This document shows, one piece after another, positions 7,815 through 12,196 of a stretch of 12,196 nt of DNA. The stretch is from Thermococcus sp. (GTDB lineage: Archaea; Methanobacteriota_B; Thermococci; Thermococcales; Thermococcaceae): assembly GCA_027065835.1 (NCBI GenBank), contig JAMONK010000105.1, forward strand, positions 1-12,196, in the 5' to 3' direction. A model generated the notes under the pieces. It was not told the origin of the DNA and did not search any database. It saw only the letters and a list, made by a program, of their open reading frames with translations. Made by a program: the position numbers and the translations under genes. The stretch's first letter is position 1. Each line of letters begins with the position of its first letter.

Positions 7815-8161
7815 CCTCTCAACCTCCTTATCTCCTCGATGTTAAGGGTTCCGTACTTCTCGTACAGGATTATGGCGGCACTAAGGGCCATGGCGGTCGT
7901 TGCAACGCCGATGACTATCGCGGTGAGGACGAGGGCCTGGGGAATGGGGTCAACGGCCTGCTTAGGTCCGATTCCCTCGCTGAGTATTGGGGCGCTCTTT
8001 CCATTGATGTACCCGATGCTTATGAGGAGCAGGTTGACCCCCGTCTCCATGATGCTCAGGCCCACGAGCATCTTGAGCAGGTTCTTCTTGACAAGCACAG
8101 CGTACAGGCCGATCATTATCAGGGCTATGGCCCCGAAATAATAGGCGCTGATTTCAATCAT
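7811..8161 (-). CDS. mbxG: MBX/MBS subunit G (MrpC/NuoK-like)
   Basis: 116 residues from ATG 8161, which lies inside the end of mbxF (8-base overlap). Three membrane helices in the MrpC/NuoK pattern. The helix-2 sequence LVGLSIMETGVNLLL places Glu39 at the membrane position of the conserved NuoK glutamate, and DPIPQALVLTAIVIGVATTA (71-90) is the characteristic third-helix MrpC motif. It forms part of the ion channel between the MrpB-like and MrpD-like subunits. Length is typical for MrpC. Confidence 0.93.
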   Translation of the reverse strand: MIEISAYYFGAIALIMIGLYAVLVKKNLLKMLVGLSIMETGVNLLLISIGYINGKSAPILSEGIGPKQAVDPIPQALVLTAIVIGVATTAMALSAAIILYEKYGTLNIEEIRRLRG

Positions 8162-8870
8162 TGCCGCTCACCCCTTCCTTGAGCATGTTGTCTATGATTC
8201 CGCTGAGCTCGGTTCCGACCTTGAGGCCTATCAGGATGTAGATTATTGGTATGAAACCGCCGCTGAAGAGCTTTCCAACGGTTCCAACGTGCCAGGTCTG
8301 CCATATCCAGTCGTACAGGAAGTAGCTGCCTATGAGCAGTCCAATCAGGCCGACCGCTACGTAGCTCATCCCGACCAGTCCCTCGGTCACCTCAAAGCCC
8401 TTGTGCGGTATCTCGTACACCGTGAACGCCATGTACAGGAGCAGGAAACCCGTCGCTATAGTGGCACCGCCGGGGAAGCCTCCTCCCGGAGTGAGGTGTC
8501 CGTGGATGAATATGTAGGCACCGAAGAGCACGATGAACGGGAACAGGAACCTCGTACCCGTGGTGAGTACGACGCTTCCAGGAACCCTGGCCGTTCTCTC
8601 CCGCTTTCTTTTCCAGAGCAGTGCCCCAACACCGGTGGACGCTATGAAAAGCACCGTGACCTCACCGAGCGTATCGAATCCACGGTAGTTGACGACTATC
8701 GCGGTAACGGCGTTTATCGCACCCGTTTGATCTTTGACGTGGTTGAGGTAGTACTGGCCGACCAGCATCTTATCCTGACCAAACGGGACGTGGGACATCG
8801 CCACGGCCAGCCAGTATCCGATTATCAGTATTGTAATGATGGCAAGAGAGCGCTTTAGAATGCTCACCAT
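8154..8870 (-). CDS. mbxF: MBX/MBS subunit F: fused MbhE-like (MrpA C-terminal) and MbhF-like (MrpB) domains
   Basis: 238 residues from ATG 8870; GTG 8882 and GTG 8879 in the same frame are possible upstream starts, but GGTGGT is spaced well for the ATG. The N-terminal half (about 1-88) ends with AVTAIVVNYRGFDTLGEVTV and a further helix, the pattern of the MrpA tail/MbhE domain. The C-terminal half (about 100-238) is MrpB/MbhF-like, with GHLTPGGGFPGGATIATG at 124-141 and several helices. In membrane-bound hydrogenase these are two genes; here they are one, as known for Mbx. The 3' end overlaps mbxG by 8 bases and the 5' end overlaps the stop of mbxD. Role: membrane part of the Na+/H+ exchange module. 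Confidence 0.9.
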   Translation of the reverse strand: MVSILKRSLAIITILIIGYWLAVAMSHVPFGQDKMLVGQYYLNHVKDQTGAINAVTAIVVNYRGFDTLGEVTVLFIASTGVGALLWKRKRERTARVPGSVVLTTGTRFLFPFIVLFGAYIFIHGHLTPGGGFPGGATIATGFLLLYMAFTVYEIPHKGFEVTEGLVGMSYVAVGLIGLLIGSYFLYDWIWQTWHVGTVGKLFSGGFIPIIYILIGLKVGTELSGIIDNMLKEGVSGND

Positions 8871-9148
8871 CTCACCCACCACCCTGGCTTTTCTTCCTCT
8901 TCGGTTTCAAACCTCCTCGTCCGCTTTATGGCGAATATGAAGACGGCCCCACTGAGGGCGGCACCTATGGCGGCCTCGGTCATGGCAACGTCGGGCGCCT
9001 GCAGGAAGAAGAACAGCAGCGACGCAAACAGGCTGACCGCCGCCATACCAACCACTGCCGCCAGCAGGTCTCTCCACTCCACCGCGAACACTGCCGAGAG
9101 CACCATGATCCCTATGATGATGTAGTTGATACAGCTGATGCAGTTCAT
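8864..9148 (-). CDS. mbxD: MBX/MBS subunit D (MrpA-tail/MbhD-like, DUF4040 type)
   Basis: 94 residues from ATG 9148, which overlaps the TGA of mbxC. Three hydrophobic segments (about 8-23, 27-50, 57-75) and the motif QAPDVAMTEAAIGAAL at 50-65, diagnostic of the MbhD/DUF4040 part of MrpA. The acidic stretch ETEEEE and a Trp-rich end (PGWWVRW) follow the last helix. The N-terminus is unusual in carrying two close cysteines (NCISC). It forms, with F and G, the part of the antiporter module that corresponds to the C-terminal portion of MrpA plus MrpB and MrpC. Confidence 0.92.
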   Translation of the reverse strand: MNCISCINYIIIGIMVLSAVFAVEWRDLLAAVVGMAAVSLFASLLFFFLQAPDVAMTEAAIGAALSGAVFIFAIKRTRRFETEEEEKPGWWVRW

Positions 9149-9510
9149 TCCTCTCCCCCCTCCTGCTTCAAGTGCTCCCTGTACTTGTCAACAACGCTAC
9201 CGTGCCATAGTGGGATACCCTTCTTGTAAGCGGCCCTTATCAGCGCATGGGCACTTATGGGGTTCGTCAGCAGGAGAAACGTGGCGATGGTTACCGTCTT
9301 CACCAGCCATGACCAGCTTCCGTAGCTGGTTCCAATGGCCCAGATTCCAGTGCCCACTACAACACCGAGCGAACCGAGTGTGGCGCTCTTTGTTGACGTC
9401 TGCATCCTGTTGTAAACATCCGGCATCCTGATAAGACCCAGCGCTGAGAGGAAGTAGAAGAACGTACCTATCAGCACCAGAGCTTCTCCGATTACGGCCG
9501 CGGCGTTCAT
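9145..9510 (-). CDS. mbxC: MBX/MBS subunit C (MrpG-like)
   Basis: 121 residues from ATG 9510, with GGAGG a few bases upstream and an ATGA overlap with mbxB. Three membrane helices and the MrpG motifs ALGLIRMPDVYNRMQTST (24-41) and LLLTNPISAHALIRAAYKKG are clear. A hydrophilic tail (HGSVVDKYREHLKQEGGEE) ends the protein. MrpG is a small accessory subunit that packs with MrpE and MrpF in the sodium-transporting end of Mrp-type complexes. Confidence 0.93.
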   Translation of the reverse strand: MNAAAVIGEALVLIGTFFYFLSALGLIRMPDVYNRMQTSTKSATLGSLGVVVGTGIWAIGTSYGSWSWLVKTVTIATFLLLTNPISAHALIRAAYKKGIPLWHGSVVDKYREHLKQEGGEE

Positions 9511-9761
9511 ATTCCTCCCTCCAGGTAGCGCGCGAAGGCAATAACACCTCCAAAGGCCAGGACTGCGTACACCAGTGCAACGTCGAGGAATATCATCCTC
9601 TTGTAGTAGAGTGCGAAGAGAACCATGAGGCCGGCGGTTATGGTCGTCATGATGTCCACCGCCACCAGCCTGTCAACCGTGGTCGGTCCCCTGAATACCC
9701 TGTACATACTGAGCAGAAGCGCGATCGCTATCAGGACAAGATAAACGTTGACCCCTATCAT
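9507..9761 (-). CDS. mbxB: MBX/MBS subunit B (MrpF-like)
   Basis: 84 residues from ATG 9761, sharing ATGA with mbxA's stop. Three membrane helices. The MrpF signature RVFRGPTTVDRLVAVDIM, with its conserved acidic residues in helix 2, and FLDVALVYAVLAFGGVIAFA are present. Length is normal for MrpF. It is a small membrane subunit of the Na+/H+ module. Tight coupling to A and C suggests equimolar translation. Confidence 0.93.
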   Translation of the reverse strand: MIGVNVYLVLIAIALLLSMYRVFRGPTTVDRLVAVDIMTTITAGLMVLFALYYKRMIFLDVALVYAVLAFGGVIAFARYLEGGI

Positions 9762-10291
9762 CCGAAGATCACCTTCAGGAATTTTTCAAAGGGCATCGTT
9801 ATCGAGGAGGATGCGTTCTTTACATGCTCATCCTCAGTTTCTGCGTGGAGAACCTCATCCGGAACCCATATCCAGTGTATGAAATAGTCCTCGTCGTCCA
9901 CGTCGAGTGTTATCGTTCCAGGCGTCAGGGTGATTGAGTTCGCTAGCGCCAGTTTTCCGGCGTCGGTATTCAGTACCGTCTTGCAGTGAACGATCCCGGG
10001 GCGTATTGGGCGCTTTGGATGGAGAACCCGGTACGCCACGTCAAGGTTGGCCATTATCATGGCCCACAGAAAATACGGTATGTACGCCGCAGCATAGATG
10101 ATCTTCTTTGGATGGAGGTTTGCTAACCCCCCGGTGGTGAAGATCTCATACGCAAAAGTCGCCACTATCAGCGACAGCAGCAAACCGAATCCCAGCTCCT
10201 GTGGGTCAATACTGGCCGTTAGGAACAGCCATATTATGAACAGCACGATCACAGTGTACAGATACCTACTTACTCTGCTTGCTTCCCCCAT
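9758..10291 (-). CDS. mbxA: MBX/MBS subunit A (MrpE-like), first gene of the operon
   Basis: 177 residues from ATG 10291, with GGAGG at 10304-10300, eight bases upstream. MrpE family: two N-terminal membrane helices (about 8-26 and 32-50), a third around 65-83 (YIPYFLWAMIMANLDVAYRV), then a hydrophilic domain with the typical LANSITLTPGTITLDV motif. The cytoplasmic domain ends with a highly charged region (HAETEDEHVKN) before a short amphipathic end. MrpE anchors the distal end of the Mrp module. Being first in the operon, its leader and promoter carry the control elements for the whole complex. Confidence 0.93.
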   Translation of the reverse strand: MGEASRVSRYLYTVIVLFIIWLFLTASIDPQELGFGLLLSLIVATFAYEIFTTGGLANLHPKKIIYAAAYIPYFLWAMIMANLDVAYRVLHPKRPIRPGIVHCKTVLNTDAGKLALANSITLTPGTITLDVDDEDYFIHWIWVPDEVLHAETEDEHVKNASSSITMPFEKFLKVIFG

Positions 10292-10350
10292 TGAACAACC
10301 CTCCAGTTGAGTTTCAGCTCGGAGCTAGCAGTAGCTACAGGTGACTTTTA

Positions 10351-10367
10351 AACAATTACTTATAAAC
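10351..10367 (-). promoter_or_regulatory. Possible second SurR site overlapping the TATA box
   Basis: Minus strand GTT-TAT-AAG-TAATT-GTT matches GTTn3AACn5GTT in all but one position (AAG instead of AAC). It covers the mbx TATA element, so binding here would block TBP/TFB. The match may be partly accidental because TATA sequences resemble the motif. Confidence 0.35.
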
Positions 10368-10373
10368 GTTTCC
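10359..10373 (-). promoter_or_regulatory. BRE/TATA promoter of the mbx operon
   Basis: Minus strand GGAAACG (10373-10367, BRE) followed by TTTATAAG (10366-10359, TATA), a strong archaeal core promoter. Transcription is expected to start near 10336, leaving a leader of about 45 bases before ATG 10291. A weaker TTTAAAAG at 10352-10345 is an alternative TATA. Confidence 0.7.
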
Positions 10374-10378
10374 GGAAA

Positions 10379-10403
10379 AACTCTAGGTTTAGAACTTTTG
10401 GTT
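10379..10403 (-). promoter_or_regulatory. SurR operator: perfect extended palindrome upstream of the mbx TATA box
   Basis: Both strands read AAC-n5-GTT-n3-AAC-n5-GTT over 25 bases (plus-strand positions: AAC 10379-10381, GTT 10387-10389, AAC 10393-10395, GTT 10401-10403). The published SurR consensus in Pyrococcus furiosus is GTTn3AAC, extended to GTTn3AACn5GTT; this site satisfies it in both orientations. It lies 12 bases upstream of the TATA box, next to the BRE. SurR is a redox-switch (CxxC) regulator that senses elemental sulfur and controls hydrogenase and sulfur-reduction genes, including mbx. Confidence 0.8.
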
Positions 10404-10474
10404 AAGGTGCCGGCGCCAAAAATGTCCCCCTTTGCAGAAAAGAGTGCGTTAGAGCCAACGAATGGTCAAATATG

Positions 10475-10494
10475 CCCCGCGGATTTTCACGGGG
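10475..10494. other. Small inverted repeat between the ACT gene and the mbx promoter
   Basis: CCCCG (10475-10479) and CGGGG (10490-10494) could form a 5-bp stem with a 10-base loop. It lies downstream of the ACT-domain gene and about 70 bases upstream of the SurR palindrome. It might aid termination or be chance. The rest of 10404-10503 shows no gene or recognisable site. Confidence 0.2.
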
Positions 10495-10503
10495 AAAGAC
10501 GCC

Positions 10504-10514
10504 AAAAGGAAAAA
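10504..10514 (-). terminator. Oligo-T terminator of the ACT-domain gene
   Basis: Just after the TGA at 10526-10524 the minus strand carries TTTTTCCTTTT (10514-10504), a typical archaeal U-rich termination signal. It separates this gene from the mbx operon, which has its own promoter downstream. Confidence 0.45.
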
Positions 10515-10523
10515 GACACCGGT

Positions 10524-11024
10524 TCAATAGATTGAAATCCTCTTAACACCCTCAAGCTTGGAGAGCTCGTTGATCAAATCCCCCGCCACGGGCCTCTCCG
10601 TGATTATCGTCAGGGTTGCCTCCGGGTACAGTTCCGGGTCCTCCGCGACAACCTGGACTATGTTGATGTCCCTCTCGGCTATTTTCTGTGCTATCTTGGC
10701 CAGGATGCCGATGGCGCGCGGCTCGGGCTCTATCTCAATGACACCGTATCCAACGTGTCTCCCGACGTACTTCATGTGCACCGTTGGTTCAAGGTTCATG
10801 TATATGTCCCGGAGTTCCGGAATCTTAAGTATCATGCCCACCGTTTCCTTGACGACCCGCCGGTCAACGTCCAAGGCCTTGGCTATTTTGGTGTAGGGGA
10901 CCTCGATATCACCGGCTTTGATCTTCATATCATCCGAAACCTTGAGACCGTACTTCAGAAGTGTCTTTGCGATCTGTTTTCTCACAGGGTATTCATCAAA
11001 GTAATGCTCCACCTTTCCCCACAT
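10524..11024 (-). CDS. ACT-domain protein with N-terminal helix-turn-helix, putative regulator
   Basis: 166 residues from ATG 11024, selected because GGTGGT lies four bases upstream; GTG 11033 is an in-frame alternative. The N-terminal ~75 residues are helical, with a helix-turn-helix-like stretch VPYTKIAKALDVDRRVVKET at 42-61. The C-terminal part (about 94-166) has the beta-alpha-beta-beta-alpha-beta pattern of an ACT domain: GYGVIEIEPEPRAIGILAKI, NIVQVVAEDPE, TLTIITERPV, LEGVKRISIY. This matches an archaeal group described as predicted regulators of amino-acid metabolism with an ACT domain (COG2150, from memory). The ligand is unknown. It is monocistronic and same-strand as mbx but separated by a terminator, so a link to MBX is not implied. 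Confidence 0.8.
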   Translation of the reverse strand: MWGKVEHYFDEYPVRKQIAKTLLKYGLKVSDDMKIKAGDIEVPYTKIAKALDVDRRVVKETVGMILKIPELRDIYMNLEPTVHMKYVGRHVGYGVIEIEPEPRAIGILAKIAQKIAERDINIVQVVAEDPELYPEATLTIITERPVAGDLINELSKLEGVKRISIY

Positions 11025-11070
11025 ATCGACCACCCATAGTAGTCCATCGTTAGACTCTTTAATTCAATAA

Positions 11071-11085
11071 TATTAAAATGTTTCC
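11071..11085 (-). promoter_or_regulatory. BRE/TATA promoter of the ACT-domain gene
   Basis: Minus strand GGAAACA (11085-11079) followed by TTTTAATA (11078-11071). The expected start near 11047 gives a leader of about 23 bases with the GGTGGT site. A second TATA-like TTTTTAAAG farther upstream (about 11124-11116) is less well placed. Confidence 0.55.
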
Positions 11086-11181
11086 ATGCCAGCATGTTCA
11101 CACTGGTTAAAGCTTTAAAAACTTTTGGTATCCCTGAGCATTCACGGACATCCCTGGACGGATATTTTAGCCATCGCCGGA

Positions 11182-11190
11182 TTTTTAAAT
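11182..11190 (+). promoter_or_regulatory. TATA box of the radical SAM gene, probably leaderless
   Basis: TTTTTAAAT begins 30 bases before ATG 11212 and 24 before ATG 11206. No purine-rich ribosome site precedes either ATG (GCTGTAGTTC). Transcription would begin at or next to the start codon. Confidence 0.5.
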
Positions 11191-11211
11191 GCCCCGCTGT
11201 AGTTCATGAAC

Positions 11212-12196
11212 ATGATACGGCTCAGGCTACCCCACTCCAGGTTTGAGGAGGTCGACGACGGGATCAGGCTGATATGGAGGAACACCCTCTACGCCGACTT
11301 TGAGAAGCGCGAGCTTGAGGGGATCATCCGGAGAAAATTCCGGGTGAGCCCGTCAATCTCCGTTGAGAACGGGACCCTAATCGTGGGGACGGACTATGAG
11401 AAGGTTGAAAAGTTCATCGCCCTTTTCCTCCAGAACAACCTCGGCAATCGCCTGATGAACGCGTACACCGGACGGCCGATCGTCTACATTCACGGAGGTA
11501 CGGAGGTCCCACTCCTCGGCTACAACGCGTTCGGGCTCATCGACAGGGGCACCAACCTCATTCAGGTACGCGGTGCCACCGGTTGCAACCTCTCCTGCGT
11601 CTTCTGCTCGGTCGATGAGGGCCCGTATTCAAGGACGAGAAAGCTGGACTACGTTGTTGACGTTGATTATCTCCTGGAGTGGTTTAACAACGTCGCGAGG
11701 ATCAAGGGGAGGGGCCTTGAAGCCCATCTTGACGGACAGGGGGAGCCGCTCCTCTACCCTTTCCGCGTAGAGCTCGTCCAGGCCCTCAGGGAACACCCCC
11801 ACGTATCGGTTGTCTCCATGCAGAGCAACGGCGTTCTACTAACGGACAAACTCGTCGAGGAGCTGGCGGAGGCCGGCCTCGACAGGGTTAATCTGTCCAT
11901 TCACTCACTTGACCCGGAGAAGGCCAAGATGCTGATGGGAATGAGAGGATACGACCTTGAGCACGTCCTTGACATGGTCGAGGCCCTGGTAAACGCGGGG
12001 ATAGATGTCCTCATTGCACCGGTCATAATCTTTGGAATCAACGACGACGAGGCTGAAGCTTTCGTAGAGTTCGCCCGGAAGATTGGGGCTGGGAAACGCT
12101 GGCCCGCCATCGGATTTCAGAACTACGTGCCCTACAAATTCGGGAGGAATCCCACAATCGCCCAGGTGGTCCCGTTCAGAGAATTCTACGAATGGC
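11212..12196 (+). CDS. Radical SAM Fe-S protein (3' end outside window)
   Basis: An open frame runs from ATG 11212 to the right edge without a stop (328 complete codons); ATG 11206, two codons upstream, is an equally possible start. The radical SAM core is plain: the cluster motif GCNLSCVFC gives Cys125, Cys129 and Cys132 (CxxxCxxC), which bind the [4Fe-4S] that cleaves S-adenosylmethionine. DGQGEPLLYP (174-183) corresponds to the SAM-binding GGEP motif, followed by SMQSNGVLL and LSIHSLDPEKA strands of the barrel. About 120 residues precede the core, an unusually long N-terminal domain. This layout recalls archaeal uncharacterised Fe-S oxidoreductases of the COG2100 kind (low certainty). The substrate is unknown. 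It is divergent from the ACT-domain gene, sharing a 180-base intergenic region. Confidence 0.85.
   Translation, partial: MIRLRLPHSRFEEVDDGIRLIWRNTLYADFEKRELEGIIRRKFRVSPSISVENGTLIVGTDYEKVEKFIALFLQNNLGNRLMNAYTGRPIVYIHGGTEVPLLGYNAFGLIDRGTNLIQVRGATGCNLSCVFCSVDEGPYSRTRKLDYVVDVDYLLEWFNNVARIKGRGLEAHLDGQGEPLLYPFRVELVQALREHPHVSVVSMQSNGVLLTDKLVEELAEAGLDRVNLSIHSLDPEKAKMLMGMRGYDLEHVLDMVEALVNAGIDVLIAPVIIFGINDDEAEAFVEFARKIGAGKRWPAIGFQNYVPYKFGRNPTIAQVVPFREFYEW

Noticed and set aside
490..10291. Membrane-bound NiFe hydrogenase (Mbh), formate hydrogenlyase or CO-linked hydrogenase operon
   Set aside because: The large subunit lacks two of four NiFe cysteines, two antiporter-like subunits are present, gene order is A-D, F, G, H, H', M, J, K, L, N, and there is no formate dehydrogenase, CO dehydrogenase or maturation gene in the window.
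6327..10291. A free-standing Mrp Na+/H+ antiporter operon
   Set aside because: The Mrp-like genes are in permuted order (E, F, G, A-tail, B, C, D), a full-length MrpA is missing, and they run by start/stop overlaps into the redox subunits, so they belong to one complex.
10475..10494. Riboswitch or small RNA in the 10292-10523 spacer
   Set aside because: Only one weak 5-bp inverted repeat was found; no box C/D motifs, tRNA-like folds or known aptamer pattern could be seen.
10341..10535. Small plus-strand frame across the mbx promoter
   Set aside because: It covers the TATA box, SurR palindrome and a terminator; composition is not protein-like and no ribosome site is present.

Overview
The window looks like a chromosomal piece of a hyperthermophilic archaeon of the Thermococcales, most likely a Thermococcus (GC-rich by eye). 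The evidence is the operon content, the archaeal BRE/TATA promoters, oligo-T terminators, strong GGAGGT/GGTGAT ribosome-binding sites, and an apparent binding site for SurR, the sulfur-response regulator of that order.

Almost everything from about 490 to 10291 is one leftward (minus-strand) operon of 13 tightly packed genes. In transcription order they are mbxA, B, C, D, F, G, H, H', M, J, K, L, N. This is the order of the membrane-bound ferredoxin-dependent sulfane sulfur reductase (MBX, now called MBS) of Pyrococcus/Thermococcus. The first seven genes are Mrp-type Na+/H+ antiporter subunits (MrpE, F, G, MrpA-tail, MrpA-tail/MrpB fusion, MrpC, MrpD). They are followed by a second, larger antiporter-like subunit (H'), the NuoH-like membrane anchor (M), and the peripheral electron-transfer arm: NuoB-like J, NuoC-like K, NuoD-like L and the 8Fe ferredoxin-like N. 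The large subunit L keeps only the first cysteine of each of the two CxxC pairs that bind NiFe in hydrogenases (now CxxE and CxxD). The complex is therefore not expected to be a hydrogenase and fits MBS. Electrons from reduced ferredoxin should pass N -> J to polysulfide/sulfane sulfur, with the redox energy coupled to ion pumping in the membrane arm.

The operon promoter (about 10340-10403) has a clear BRE/TATA. Just upstream is a perfect 25-bp palindrome, AAC-n5-GTT-n3-AAC-n5-GTT, that contains the published SurR consensus GTTn3AACn5GTT. A second, one-mismatch copy overlaps the TATA box.

Flanking genes: to the left (1-384, minus, runs off the window) is a small membrane protein of the DUF996 type with its own promoter. 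To the right are an ACT-domain putative regulator (10524-11024, minus) and, divergently, the start of a radical SAM protein (from 11212, plus, runs off the window) that may be translated from a leaderless mRNA. No RNA genes, insertion sequences or CRISPR arrays were seen, and no gene-free stretch exceeds 300 bases.
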